The notes under the pieces were generated by a model. The model had not been told where the DNA came from and did no database searches. It saw only the letters and a list, made by a program, of their open reading frames with translations. Positions 14,401 through 25,642 of a stretch of DNA of 64,000 nucleotides are shown piece by piece. Location of the stretch: the NCBI GenBank assembly GCA_905160935.1, contig CAJHZI010000642.1:843501-907500 (forward strand), written 5' to 3'. Both the position numbers and the translations under genes were made by a program. This DNA comes from Enchytraeus crypticus (taxonomy: Eukaryota > Annelida > Clitellata > Enchytraeida > Enchytraeidae). Each line of letters opens with the position of its first letter. The stretch's first letter is position 1.

Positions 14401-17400
14401 GGCAGTCATCTGTGGAAGGCTGGGAGAGGAGAATGGGCTGCCTGGATGATTCATTGTATTCCTAACGTCGTTCGGCGTGGAGCTGTTAAGCAATCAATCA
14501 CTTCATCTTAACAATAAATAGTGATGTTAGCCTAGAACTTATTGTTGGAGAGAAAGAGAGAGAGAGAGAGAGAGCGAGAAGGAAAGAGATAGACAGGGAA
14601 GAGAGAGACAGGGAGAGAGTGAGAGAGAGAGATAGAGAGAGACTTGAAGCTTCAGAAAGAGTAGTGAAGATTGAAAACTTTCAGCAAAGAATTCTCTAAA
14701 GTATTACAATTAGATGGTTTGATAGAAAAGTTGGACAATGTAGCCATTCAGATTCCTTTACTACTAGAAAGAACTAAGAACTCTAGACTAAATAGATTTA
14801 GGCCTTTGATTTAAATCTTCTGTTAGTTACTGCATCTATTTAGCTACTTTTAAATTCTTATTTAGATTATTATGCAGAGCAGAATTTTATTTTTTAATAT
14901 TAATGTCTTCTTGAGTAAGATAACTACAGATGAAGTGTCTGTGGTTTTATCCAAAAATAATAACACTAGGATTATTATCATTTCAAATCCATTAAAAATT
15001 AAAAGTGCATTTCTTATAAGAAGGTGTCTAGGGCAAAGAAAAAAATGCTTACTATAATGAAAAGGTTACATGAAAATGTATATACAAAATGAACAGACGA
15101 TGAACAAACCTAAACAAGTTTCTAGCAGGAGAAACAAATGCACCCGGAGGGCTGCCAGAGTAAGTATTAAGCTGTGGGGAATAGAGGGGTGACCTGAAGT
15201 GGTGGCTATAAGCCCCTACACCTCTACTAGTTGTCTGATGGAGCTGAGCAATAAAACCAGCAACAGGTCTAAAGCTGGAATCTCTGTACGGCAGAAACGC
15301 ATCGAGATAGCGTTGGGCTATCAGCGGGTAAAGATTTAAGCAGGCGTCTTTTATGTTCCAGTCAATCATTTGCTGCAACGAAAAATACACAATTACAATC
15401 ATTACTTCAACAGGAGTAATCACAACAGTAAATATAAAAACAATTAATCAACTAGAAAGTAGCCCAATATACTTCCTCATAAATATAGGGGCCAAGCATG
15501 CAATCCATAAGGTAAATTTGAATTTTTATATAATTTTTGTTTAGCTTATAATTATTGAACACTTTCTGTAAAGTAGTCTCAAAAACCGATTTATACCATG
15601 ACACTGCTATATTGCTACATAAGTTTTCGTTGCTACTAATAATAATAATTATTATTATAATTATAATAAGACCAACAATATATGAAACATTAATTGCTTA
15701 TATAAAAAGCGAGCATTAATTGCTCAAATATAGGCCCATCAAGCGACAACGAACATCAAACTAAAATGAGAAGAAATGTAGAAGACCATAATTAAACTCG
15801 TAACACTATTAGGACTAAGGCTGAAAACAAACCCCATAATTGAGGGGATTGACAACGTAGTAGGCAAACTGTGCCATGTAGTATGAGAATGGATCTACAA
15901 AACCAAAAACAACAGCAAAAATTAAAATAACTATAAAACTATTGTAACAACTATAATAATGTCATAAAATATATGCATATAATATAATTATATAATGTAA
16001 CAGAGTGCATCATAATGACGGGAATTGCTAACTGATTCTTTTTTAGTTGACATATTTTGACAATAAATAGAACATTTACTATTTTCCTAAAAACTCCTGA
16101 TCCCATCAATTATTCTCTCCATGAACCTGCATGGTTGTGTAATATCTTGCCACGGGCTTTCAAATCTGATGCTATTCAGGTACTTTTGCAGTGCAGTATA
16201 TGAGCAGTATTTCAACACAGCAGTACGATGCGCACTGTAGTAGCTAGGACAGTTGCAGTAGCTAGGCAGTTGGCAGAAAACTGTAGCACTTGTCGAATGC
16301 TAGACTGTGGCGTTTGATATATATGCCTAGATTTTAGGTGCATACTGATAGAACTAGTGATTGAGCACGCTCTGCGAAAACTAGTGATAGTACACAGTCT
16401 GCTATGTGTAGTATATTAGATTTTAATAATAATTATAACACTCATTTGGTCATAATAATCCTTATTTAACAATTTTAAAAAGTCTGCTTCACTCCATCTA
16501 CTCTAACATATGCCTATCTATATACTGACAGCAATCTTCATATCAGAGGTTCGAAAACAGCCTGTGGTCGACCAGCCACCAACTAGAAGTGCCTATCAAT
16601 AAGTCCCATATAAAAACTAAAGCAGGTCGTGCCACACAATGCAAGGATTAAACATTTTTACAAGGTATTTTTTTAACAGATGAAAATTCAGAAATCTGCT
16701 CAATATTTCTAAGTAATTTCTATACAAATTATTAAACCAGAAGTTAATTTTTCATTTATAGTACGAATATCAGTTTATGACCAACTAAAACTTTAATATT
16801 TGCCTTTTTTACTTTAATATTTAATTATTTTAATACAATGGAAATGGAAAAGAACATTTAAATGTAGATTTAGAAGAGGGATCATGCTATACCTAGCAAG
16901 ACCCAGGCAGCTGGATCACACTGCCCGTGGCTCGGCTGTTTGTCTCGGTAGAATTCTGGAACGAATCCATTACCCAACATCATTTTCGTATGAACCTACA
17001 GCATCATAATCATCATCATCGTCATCATTATCATCATTTTCTCTTGAATCCCAGTTTAACCAGGGTTGGGCTACAAACACACTGTCTCAAATCCTCTCTG
17101 TCCTCCATCACACCACCAGCCAATCCCCTATTTGAGATTTTTCCATTCGTTACAATTTTTGTTGCAATTTCTGGAGCCTAGGCACTCACCAACCGAATGC
17201 ATTTTCTGATGTTGTTATGGATCTTAATGCATTTGTCGCCTTCTACGACACATGCAGTCAAAGGTTGGTCGATTCCTCAAACAACCAGGACACAATACAG
17301 GGATGTATGAACCTACAGCAAGCACTCAAATTGTCGTTTACATTTCCTCACCGGCAGAAAATGAATGAGTGGTTTTTAGCAGAATATGCAATTTAAGCAC

Positions 17401-19958
17401 AAAATTTCTAACTTCTATAGATCTCCTAACATACACTATTCAGCCTGATGTAATTAAACTAGATTCAAAAGAGCGCATGTACACAATTTAATGCCAGTCA
17501 AAGCACAACAGATCAACCTGTAATTATGGCTTAAATTTGATTAATTAGAAATACGACTCTAATTATAAATATGGCTCTACTGATTGAATTTAAACATATA
17601 CTTGCAATAAAATTATACTCTACAAATTACAAAGCTATAGCATTAATATTTATGAATTATAAATATGATGCAGCGATAGCATTTAATAATCAAAAGACAC
17701 AGCTATAATAGAGAACAATACTGACTGGCAGGCAACTGACAGGGAACATCATTCTATAACCAGGCATATAGAGGATGAGCTTATAGACAGCTTTCAGCAG
17801 TGGCCCATCAGTAGCAAAGAGTCTGAGCAGAGCATGCTCCATGCCAAGCCTCTCTCTAACATCAAACACCGTTGTCTTTATTGAGCCCAGCCTCCAGCCT
17901 GGGTAGAAGGACCCGAATCCAAATATACTGCAGAGGAGACGCTGCAGTACACCACCGAGATCCTACATACAATGATACCATCAGCCATGACTATTTCAAT
18001 CAATAGTAGAGAGTGTACCATCAGCCATGACTATTTCAATCAATAGTAGAGAGTGTACCATCAGCCATGACTATTTCAATCAATACAAGAGAGTGAACCA
18101 TCAGCCAAGACTACTTCAATCAATAGTAGAGAGTGTACCATCAGCCATGACTATTTCAATCAATAGTAGAGAGTGAACCATCAGCCATGACTATTTCAAT
18201 CAATAGTAGAGAGTGTACCATCAGCCATGACAATTTTTATTGCCATTATCCTACACGTAATAATACAGACTTTACCATCAGCCATGACTATCTCAATCAA
18301 TTATGTAAGCCATCCGTCATAAGTAAATTTACAGTTAGACTGGTCTCACTCAGCTGTAATGATTAAGCTAACCTAACTTCAACAGGTGGAGTGATAAGAC
18401 AGTGACCAATTGACTAATGATTTCATCATCATCACCATCATCATCTTCTTCCCTTAAATCTCAGTTTAACAAGGGTCGGGAAATAGACTGATAATTTTCA
18501 CGTGAAATATGAACAACTTATATCCTAACCAAAAGAATGGTGATCAGTATTTACTGTAGTGCAGCTGCAAACATTTGATCAACTTAGTTTTCATCCAATA
18601 AAAATTCTGTGTTTGCTATCAATCTATTAGTCAAAAAGATTAAACACTTTACTTGACCAAAAAAATACGATAAAATGCCATAATTAGGTTAATAAGTTGG
18701 ATGTCATCACATAACACACCTGTATAGTATATATGTCAAATTATTGCAGCAGCAGTAATAAATAGAGAAGACACATGCTTGAAAAGTACTTAAAATCATC
18801 AAACTAAAAGTAAAAGTATTTTATATTCAGAATAAAGAAGCAAAAATAGCAGGTTATTTTTCAAAATAGCAAAGAAAAAGCCAAGTTCGGCCAACTACTT
18901 TCTGTTTAACTTCAAAGAGTAAAAATGCTTTTAAAATCAAACTAAAGTACTTTTCCAACAATGACTTAGACAAATGAAGCTTAACGTAATCCCAAATTTT
19001 CAATTATTTATACATTATACATATATTAAGACCTGCCAAAATTTCACACGTCATCATCATCATCATCTTCCCTTAAATCCCAGTTTTACTAGGATAGGGA
19101 TATGAATAGACCTTCTCCAATCCACTCTGTCTCTCACCATATCATCAGTCAATCCCCTATTAATTCGTTTAAATGCCAAAATTTCATTAATTAAATAAAT
19201 AAGAATAATAAACTTATTCAAATTTCACTGCAAGCATTTTTATGTATTTTTGTTGCCATACAGTCATTTTGTGTCTATGACTCTGAGTCTACATTTTTCT
19301 GCTACCTACTAACTTGAGTACTTGACTCACGAGTTTCGCAAAGAACGTCAAATGTTTCGAATCTCGTTTGAGCCTGCTCTATAATTTCAATGCGAGCCTA
19401 GAGGCATTCCATTTGTTACATAGGTTACTGACAAGTAGCCTAACCCTGCCTTCAATTTTCTAATGCTAGAAATCCATAAGGTTGTTGGGATAATTAATCA
19501 ATTACAAATTTCTCAAATATATTTTAAAAATTTTAATATATCGACTTCTAAATATTAGACTTTTATACTTTTTTAACTATATCGACTTCGCCACTGTCTG
19601 GAGCCAGTGGCGAAGTCGGTAAGATACTCGACCGCGGATCAGTTGATGCGGGTTCAAATCCTGGGCTCGCCCGTCACTGACATCGCTTTCGAGTGAGGAA
19701 ACTGACATTAACCTTAGCTTTACCAGCATTACTTTCTAAAGCATTGCTAAGAATTGAACCAATCTCAAAGATTGCATTAGATTTTATTGCTAGAAAAATT
19801 TATTCTAATGTTTTAAACATTAGTTCTGCAAGGTTAAATATGCCATTAATTTTAAAAAACAAAACAAGACTAACCTCGATATGTGTGTCCTCCAGTAAGT
19901 GAACTACTTCTTCATACTTGGTAACAGAATTTAATGCAGCCAGTGCTTTGATTCGATG
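645..19958 (-). CDS. SMPD4: SMPD4, neutral sphingomyelinase 3 (20 exons, first coding exon not found)
   Basis: ER/nuclear-envelope membrane protein reported to hydrolyse sphingomyelin to ceramide; unrelated to DNase-I-type sphingomyelinases. Exons in transcript order: 19958-19875, 17962-17726, 16995-16893, 15894-15833, 15372-15110, 14482-14329, 13707-13618 (or to 13564), 12936-12806, 12044-11954, 10935-10823, 10369-10246, 9827-9810 and 9265-9253 (tentative microexons), 7970-7663, 5831-5707, 4141-4036, 3469-3356, 2665-2537, 1646-1458, 830-645. All phases close, giving about 879 codons. Recognisable family blocks in order: a segment ending FPVSCLP, DPFSYYMAQFAYY, RETWLSETFLN, VLVDFWLN, ILEVWLSYIQPWRY, RRFLPVAQGDPDLWP, RPRVSLRFLAKYR. 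The last exon encodes one C-terminal transmembrane helix, as expected for SMPD4. The 7970-7663 exon is Gly/Ser/Pro-rich. About 20 N-terminal residues are missing; the exon at 19958 opens in phase 0 after an acceptor and has no Met. A LINE lies just upstream at 20.5 kb. Alignment is from memory of the human protein; identity is nearly certain, microexons are not. Confidence 0.92.
2305..2450. repeat. (AT)n microsatellite, interrupted
   Basis: Two long AT dinucleotide runs are separated by a duplicated spacer containing TTTATTTATTTAGTTC. It lies in the SMPD4 intron between exons 2665-2537 and 1646-1458. Confidence 0.9.
4418..5377 (+). mobile_element. decayed Tc1/mariner-type DNA transposon with long terminal inverted repeats
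   Basis: The left end (about 4418-4610) and right end (about 5195-5377) are inverted copies of each other for roughly 180 bases, sharing ATTACGATAGCTTAGCCAATT-like blocks and a run of A just inside the ends. The interior keeps the C-terminal part of a DDE transposase: QQDGSLAHTSR, then the DWPPNSPDFNPL box holding the last catalytic acid, then LKAGLQEIWKDL. The last two parts are in different frames, so the copy is frameshifted. The N-terminal DNA-binding half is absent. It sits in a SMPD4 intron between the exons at 5707 and 4141. It is non-autonomous and probably inactive. A flanking TA duplication is not clear. Confidence 0.85.
5455..5672 (+). mobile_element. dispersed repeat D (GATGAT-tailed), partial copy
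   Basis: Divergent copy of a roughly 290-bp dispersed repeat with a consensus containing GTCGTAGAAGGCGACAAAGC and CGTCAGAAAGGGCATTCGG, ending GGGAAGATGATGATG. No protein and no clear A/B box. The class (SINE or MITE) is unresolved. Confidence 0.7.
6510..7408. repeat. 35-bp minisatellite, about 25 copies
   Basis: Head-to-tail copies of a 35-bp unit containing CAGTTCAACTGGTTTATCTA are almost identical from about 6640 on. The first few copies, on the low-coordinate side, are more divergent. The array fills most of the SMPD4 intron between the exons at 7663 and 5831. The units have no open reading frame and no spacer diversity. Confidence 0.97.
7937..8083. repeat. 73-bp tandem duplication across a SMPD4 3' splice site
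   Basis: Two copies starting at 7937 and 8010 share about 73 bp and include the acceptor (CTGCAG in one, CTACAG in the other) plus the first 33 coding bases of the exon 7970-7663. Use of the outer copy would read through GATCAGCTG into TGA, so only the inner acceptor keeps the frame. Confidence 0.85.
8815..9060 (+). mobile_element. LINE 3'-end fragment (possible)
   Basis: The segment starting TTTCCTGGGCAAGCTAAAAA reads FLGKLKTHLF, the type of C-terminal motif seen in LINE reverse transcriptases. It is followed by untranslated-looking sequence. It ends with a CTGGACGTTAAATTCTTATTGATTGATT-like tail. Assigned on motif only. Confidence 0.4.
9253..9265 (-). CDS. SMPD4: candidate 13-nt SMPD4 microexon
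   Basis: Between the exons 10369-10246 (ending phase 0) and 7970-7663 (needing one carried base) the gene must supply 3n+1 bases. This 13-base block sits between a pyrimidine-rich tract ending GCGCCAG and GTTTGC. Together with the 18-base block at 9810-9827 it closes the phase exactly. The joined product, WRALE-CVYGKI-TLREADQLLL, resembles the human segment spanning FRVAKVFAQ to EQLFL. Support is phase plus weak similarity only. Confidence 0.35.
9810..9827 (-). CDS. SMPD4: candidate 18-nt SMPD4 microexon
   Basis: Eighteen bases encoding CVYGKI lie between TTGTTACAG and a consensus donor GTAAGT on the minus strand, in phase 0 on both sides. Placed after the exon ending IWRALE, it gives a match to the human FRVAKVF region. 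The splice signals are good, but the short length makes chance occurrence possible. Transcript evidence would settle it. Confidence 0.4.
13564..13707 (-). CDS. SMPD4: SMPD4 exon with tandemly duplicated 3' end and two donors
   Basis: The exon begins VLVDFWLNQVPDD after a TGTGCAG acceptor. A 54-bp unit (18 codons, core SYNHTYMTNDQNLP) is then repeated twice. Each copy ends CCT followed by GT. The first copy has GTACGT (exon ending at 13618); the second has GTGCGT (exon ending at 13564). Both leave phase 0 and both join in frame to the next exon, which begins SVSGNEYH. The gene can therefore make 30- or 48-codon versions of this exon. The first donor looks stronger. Confidence 0.7.
13935..14228 (-). 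mobile_element. dispersed repeat D, near-complete copy
   Basis: Reverse-oriented copy running from CATCATC...CCCTTGAATCC through CTCACCAACCGAATGCCC to CCCAGACACAACAC. It lies in the SMPD4 intron between exons 14482-14329 and 13707-13618. Confidence 0.85.
14545..14645. repeat. (GA)n-rich tract
   Basis: About 100 bases of GAGA/GGGAGAGA-type purine repeat in an intron of SMPD4, just upstream in transcript sense of the exon at 14482. Confidence 0.85.
16998..17308 (-). mobile_element. dispersed repeat D, its GATGAT tail abutting a SMPD4 acceptor
   Basis: Full-length reverse-oriented copy. Read on the minus strand, its ATGATGATGATTATGATG tail ends within about 5 bases of the CTGTAG acceptor of SMPD4 exon 16995-16893. 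The repeat therefore supplies the sequence immediately upstream of the 3' splice site. Confidence 0.85.
17970..18300. repeat. 40-bp minisatellite next to a SMPD4 acceptor
   Basis: About six copies of a 40-bp unit (ACCATCAGCCATGACTATTT core, with CAATCAAT) begin roughly 10 bases from the acceptor of exon 17962-17726. A degenerate copy recurs at 18275. The CAATCAAT block reads ATTGATTG on the gene's strand. Confidence 0.9.
18421..18490 (-). mobile_element. dispersed repeat D, 3'-tail fragment
   Basis: Only the CATCATC...CCCTTAAATCTCAGTTTAAC end of repeat D, reverse orientation, within a SMPD4 intron. Confidence 0.65.
19043..19170 (-). mobile_element. dispersed repeat D, partial copy
   Basis: Reverse-oriented copy covering the GATGAT tail and the TCACCATATCATCAGTCAAT region, in the SMPD4 intron before the exon at 17962. 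Confidence 0.7.
19598..19722 (+). mobile_element. tRNA-derived SINE, family A
   Basis: Contains an A-box-like TGGCGAAGTCGG and a B-box-like GGTTCAAATCC at tRNA spacing, followed by a tail with TCGAGTGAGGAAACTGAC. The same sequence recurs in both orientations across the window. No cloverleaf is intact, so it is not a functional tRNA. Confidence 0.85.
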
Positions 19959-20489
19959 CTGAAACAGTCAAATATAGTGAGAACTTAGTGATAATATCAT
20001 CGGAACTCTACAGGCCAATGGCACTAGACTACTGACAGTACACTTGAGTTCAGTTTCTAATGTTCAGCAAGTTTGACAAAACAGCAGCCAATATGTTAAA
20101 TTATTATTCTTATACGAAGGTATTATCAAGTCAAGGAGGATTGTCAGCAATGGTCTAATTCTTTTCCCCTCCATAAAATAAATTTTAAATCAATTAAATA
20201 AAATAATTAATATAAATAAATTAAATAAATCATCACTTAAGTCAAGTCTCTTCAATTCTTAACACATCAATAGTTAATCCGCACCAGCCAGTTTCATTAC
20301 ATTGTCCCTATAGGGTTGTCACTACAGGGTTGTCACTACATTTACATTTTAAGAACATTTTTTAATTTTTCTTGTATTTATCATTATGTTCAATGCATTC
20401 TTTGGATACAATGTAGTTTGGAACTTACGACTGTCAGCTGTAGCGTCGTCACGTGAACTGTTAATGACTATTACGGAAATTATATATAA

Positions 20490-22430
20490 AAGTTTTTATG
20501 CGTAACAGCAAAAAACCATAGAAAATGATATAGCCCTACTTGATAGAAAATTACTAAAAACTATGTTAAAAATACATTGTCTATACATAAAAAATGATGA
20601 AGCATATGAAAGGATAAAAGAAATTTCTTGGAGTGAATTCATAAGGAAAGAATATTAAATTAGATAGGATATATGTTCATACTAAAGAAAATACTCCAAC
20701 AAGAAAAGCGCTTTCAGAGATTATTAACTTTTAAATTAAAGTTAGGCATGGGAAATAAATAAATTTCTAAGCTAAGAGATGAATTAGAGCTAAGAGATGA
20801 GGAGCTAAGAGATGAATTAGCACCAGCTCTATTAAACTTACTAAAAGCTTCAATGAATACCGGGGTGGTTCCTCAAGATTTCAAGAATGCCAATGTTGTA
20901 CCAATACATAAAAAGGGAAATAGGGATAAAGCAGAAAATTATAGGCCTATAAGCTTAACAAGTCTAATCGGTATGACATTTGAAAGCATTATTAAGGATA
21001 AAATAATTAGTTTCTTGGAAGAATACAACTTAATTAGAAATAGTCAGCATGGTTTCATTAGTGGGTGTTCTTGTTTAACTAATTTGCTAGATTTTTTAGA
21101 ATATATTACAAAGGAAGTAGATAATAAAAATAGCATTGATATCTTATATCTAGACTTTGCTAAAGCGTTTGATAAAGTTTCACATAAAAGATTACTTGGT
21201 AAGTTGGAAGCACATGGAATAACGGGTAAACTTTTAAAGTGGATAGGTAATCGGTTAAGCAATAGAAAACAAAGGGTGTGTGTTGAGGACGAGTTCTTGG
21301 AATGGGCAGCAGTGAAGAGTGGTATGCCACAGGGCTCTGTTTTAGAACCTTTATTATTTTTAGTTTACATCAATGACATTGACATAGATATTGTATCTAA
21401 ATTTAGTAAATTCGCAGATGATTCTAAAGTAGCAAAGATAGTAAACAACATTGAAGATGCTGAGATTTTAAAGCATGATATAAAAATGTTACAGAACTGG
21501 TCTAGGGATTGGCTAATGGAGTTCAATGCTGAGAAATGTAGAGTTATGCATATAGGGAATAATAATTTAGAAATTGAGTATACATTGAACAATATTAAAC
21601 TAAAATCCACAAACAGTGAGAGGGATTTAGGAGTCTTTGTGGATAGCTCTTTTAAATTTATTGAAAATTGTAATAAAGTAGTAAATAGTGCTAATTGTGT
21701 ATTAAGAATGATTAAAAGAACAATTGCATGTAGAAATAAAGATACTGTGATAAGGCTATATAAGGCTCTTGTACGGCCCAAACTTGAATACTGCGTTCAG
21801 GCTTGGTGCCCATATCTTAAGAAAAATATTGATAAATTAGAAAGGGTACAAGCTAGAGCAGCAAGGCTGGTATTTGACTGTCAAAAACTTAGTTATGAAA
21901 ATAGATTAAAATTCGTAGGATTAACCTCTTTAAGTGAGAGAAGAACTAGAGGAGATTTAATAGAAGTTTTTAAGATACTCAAAGGCTTCAGCAAAGTTAA
22001 CCATAGTATTTGGTTTAATTTATCAAACAACAGAAACACAAGGGGACATATTTATAAACTTAGTAAATTTAGAAGTAGACTAGATTTAAGGAAATTTTTC
22101 TTTAGTCAGAGAGTTATACATGCTTGGAATATTTTGCCAAGCAAAGTTGTGGAAGCAGAATCGGTGAATGCTTTTAAAAATAAATATGATAAACATAAGA
22201 ACATGTAAATTAGATGCTAATTGCATGTTCAGTGTTATGCATAGGCTAGGTATAAATTTCACATGTTTACATAAAGTCTGTATGATTTGATTTATATTAA
22301 TTGGTTTTAGTTAAGAGCCTGATGAGTCTTAAACAAGCATATAATTGCTTCCTGACTCTGTAATGTTATGTTACATATGTTATGTTAAATTAGGCAATAT
22401 AATAAAGATACATTAGATATCAAACTCAAT
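20490..22430 (+). mobile_element. 5'-truncated non-LTR retrotransposon (jockey/CR1-like LINE)
   Basis: The open frame ending at 22208 encodes a reverse transcriptase. Its frame can be traced upstream of the first Met at 20853 (ELAPALLNLLKASMNTGVVP). Motifs in order: VVPIHKKG and NYRPISLTS; YLDFAKAFDKVSH (first catalytic Asp); SGMPQGSVLEPLLF; FADDSKVA (catalytic DD); then a C-terminal region with RPKLEYCVQAWCPY and QRVIHAWNILPSKVVEA. The endonuclease domain is missing, so the copy is 5'-truncated, yet the reverse-transcriptase frame has no stop. That suggests a fairly recent insertion. One family residue is changed: the usual VLGPLLF is VLEPLLF. The 3' tail includes an AATAAAG-like sequence near 22.4 kb. 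It lies where the SMPD4 5' end should be. Confidence 0.92.
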
Positions 22431-23274
22431 CTTATGGATGGTGATGAGTATGACTCTGACATGGATCGAGATCAGTGGAGGAGGAGGGTTGAGGTGACTA
22501 GTCCAGTGTCCACAAAGTGACAAAAGGATACGAGCTCCAAGAAGATGTAACGAATTCAAGTGTGCATTCGAGTGAGGAAATTGACGTTAACATTAGCATT
22601 ACCAGCTTCAACAGAACGCGTGATGTTAGCCAAGATCTAATTCTTGATACACAAGTTACTGAACAATACCGTTAGTGTTCTATTTATGCATTAAAAATTC
22701 TAATTTCTAACCACGATAACATTTTCATCCATGAAATGCATGATTTCAGTAGCCGGGATTAAACTTTCAAGAACCTATAATTTCGCTCAGTTTGTTTACA
22801 AATGAAATTTAACTGCAATTGTGTTGCCAATGACCTCAGATGAAATATCCCTAAAAACTGGTCGAGAGTTAAGTAAAAGCGAGACATGAGTTAGCAGGAA
22901 GATTTTAAGAAATAGAAATTATCATACAAAGCGAGAGATCAAACATATAGAGAGAAAATAAAATTGCACAGAAAGTCATTCAGTAAAATTAAAGAGGCAT
23001 CTGTCTATGAAATTAAGATCGTCACGTTGAGGTAGAACAAATTTAAGTTGTGCCCTCTTTGTCTGAGGTTATAGGTTAAAGGTTTAAGTGCATGCAAAAG
23101 TATGTGCAGGCTACGTATGTTGTCGGATATGGGCTTGTTTTCAATGATGGCTGTAAAAAAGGTCCTTTCAAGCGTTCTTTGATGATATCATGCTAAGAAC
23201 ACTAGGCTCTTTGATCGTTAATTCTTATATATTTATTACTAAATTATTCTATAAATTTTATGGGTAATTTAAAA

Positions 23275-23625
23275 AAAATTTCAGCATGCTTCACCGCAGA
23301 TCTTTAATTCTCTTCTATCCGATCTTCGGAAGTCTTCGCTTGAATCACATCGGCCATTGCTTTCTTATAAACAGTTCCATTGGCATTTGAAGACCCACCT
23401 ATTTCATCTCTCTTTTCCATCCAGTGTTTATGAGTTGGGACCAGCGCGGAAACCTCCTTTTATTAAATTTCTTTTGTCTTTGAACTTATCTTTTGAATTT
23501 TAGAACTTTCAACGTTTTTGGATCTTATTTTTGTTTTTCGGCTTGATTTTGTCTCAATAGTGCTCGATGTTGTCATTGATGACTGTAGCAGTCTAATTGT
23601 TATTGTGTTGGTACCGGTCACACTT
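23275..23625 (+). mobile_element. LINE 3'-end fragment, family L
   Basis: Plus-strand copy of the family also found inverted at 24.45, 47.35 and 58.2 kb. It starts in a decayed C-terminal region (HASPQIFNSLLS-like) and runs into the shared 3' segment GTCATTGATGACTGTAGCA. No intact frame. Confidence 0.75.
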
Positions 23626-24234
23626 AGTGAGATTAAACAACGATACTTTTCTATAGTAAATGAAATTAGTCAAATTTCGTTAATTATTCCAATTCATTAT
23701 ATAAAATATATATGTGAATATATATCACAAAATTATAGTCGTGCTTGGGGATAGGCATAGATGGAGAATTGTATGAAGAGTCAGCAGATATATAAGGCTA
23801 ATAAATTAAAGTTTGATCTTGTGTCAATATTTAATGATTAATTATTCACTTTGTTATAAAATTGAAAAGGTAAATAGTTTAGCAAGTTAATCTAATAATT
23901 CGTAATAGCAGAAGTTATAAGGTTTTAAATGCGATTGCTAATTCGTTGTAATCTTTATATTGTACTAGTAAGGTGTTTGGTCGGTTGATGTTTTGTGGTT
24001 TGCATTAAATTCCTTTACAACTATGCATCCGTGTCCATTTAAATTCTGGAGGTGTGTCACTGCAGCAACTGAGTCAGAGAGCATCAAATGCTTAAGACCC
24101 TATAAGTTGTAATTTAATGCAATGTAATATATATATTCGTAATAAAAAATTAAAGATATGTCTATATGGTGTTACAAGTCTCCCGATTTCCTGAACTAGT
24201 ATAATTAAGTTATGTTATAGTATTATAATGAATG

Positions 24235-24315
24235 TGCGGGATTCAAATCGTGGGCTTGCCCGTCACTGACATCGCTTTCGAGGAGGAAACTTGCGTTAAC
24301 CTAAGCTTTACCAGC
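24235..24315 (+). mobile_element. tRNA-derived SINE family A, 3' part
   Basis: Retains the B-box-like GGATTCAAATCG and the tail CCCGTCACTGACATCGC but lacks the A-box end. Confidence 0.7.
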
Positions 24316-24444
24316 TTTATTAGTTAAGTATTGAGTAAATAGTTTAATTAACATCTGTTCATTCAGGTCCAACTAAATCCTGGAGGCCTGTAATCTGTAA
24401 GAGATTTAATTATTTCTGATTAAGTAATACTAATAATAATAACA

Positions 24445-25025
24445 ACAACAATTAGAGTGCTACAGTCATCAATGACAACATCGAGCACTATGGAGACAAA
24501 ATCAAGCCAGCGAGCAAAAAGAAGGTCCAAAATGGTGCAAATTCCAAAATCCAGAAAATCAGTCCAAAGTAAAGGGAATTAAAGAAAAAATAGGTCTTCG
24601 ACTGCCTATGGAACTTCTCGTAGGAAAGCAAAGGCCGATGTAGAATGAAGATTTCCGAAGATTGGATTGAAGAGAATTCCAGATCTGCGGTGCAGCATGC
24701 TGGAAAGAATGATTAGATAGCTTAGAACGTGAAGGTATGCTAGGTCTCACAAAAGTAATTAACTTAGAAGACCGAGAAACAACAGGCTGCATCACTTTAA
24801 TCAATAAGACATACAACTTTGTCCGGGGATGGTGATGGACTTATAGGTTAACGAAGCTGTTTTGTAAATGATACGCTCTTTAATTTTTAGCCAGTGCAAA
24901 GACTATAAAATAGGCGTAACATGTGATTACTTGGAACTACAAAAAATTGCTCGCGCAAGAGAATTCTGAACAAACTGCAACCGATCAATCTCACAGCCAG
25001 GGAGATTTAAAAACAGGGAATTTCA
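24445..25025 (-). mobile_element. LINE 3'-end fragment, family L
   Basis: Minus-strand 5'-truncated copy. It encodes the C-terminal LINE signature FQHAAPQIWNSLQSNL and a decayed NSLARAIF segment, then the 3' untranslated block shared with copies at 0.93, 23.5, 47.4 and 58.2 kb. Confidence 0.8.
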
Positions 25026-25642
25026 GTAGTCATTAAGTATTTAATTGATGTCGCGCCTCCACAATTTAAGGCACATTTAAACTTATCGTTGTGGATGTCT
25101 GCTAATTTCTTAACACTCAAGCCATCTGAGCCTGAGCTTGTGGTGTTTCTGACACCTGAACACCTTTTCTTCTTCATTCCGAATGTAGCACAAGCTATAC
25201 ATTAGCACATATAGAGAGGCCTCGCGGGCAGTAGTATAATGACATCAAATCAGCAATAAATTTAATCCAATTTTAATCACAATCAGGTCTGCATATGACT
25301 TATTTGGTATCTGCAATGCCACTGTTTTATTAACCTAATGGCAAAATATAAATTAAATTAAAATATTTAATTGCTGAATATAAATTTTTAGAGATGCATT
25401 CATCTCATTACAACTATATGGTTTGCTTAGGCAGTTTATACATAGTATACACTAATATAAAGTATAGTCAAATTTGAGCAGGTTATAGTTTATAGTTTAT
25501 AGTAACAAAGGAATAATATTGTGATAAATGAAGTTTTTTATTTCTCAATGTTGCAGAACTATTAATTTTTGCAACTATTGATGTTACACTGTAAATTTTG
25601 AAATTATTCTTTGCTTAGAAGTACTGACTAATTTCTTCTATC

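Larger units (their letters stand above)
19959..25642. other. interval between the divergent genes SMPD4 and CORO7
   Basis: Holds the LINE at 20.5-22.4 kb, LINE 3' fragments at 23.3-23.6 and 24.4-25.0 kb, and SINE pieces at 22.57 and 24.24 kb. The missing first exon of SMPD4 and the promoters of both genes should be here. A minus-strand GTAAGT follows CAGCTGACAGTC near 20.43 kb, but it has no in-frame Met. I see no other coding block. Confidence 0.5.

Noticed and set aside
20425..20480. Minus-strand GTAAGT near 20.43 kb as the donor of the SMPD4 first coding exon
   Set aside because: No in-frame Met precedes it and the short peptide does not resemble the SMPD4 N-terminus; it could at most be a 5' UTR exon.
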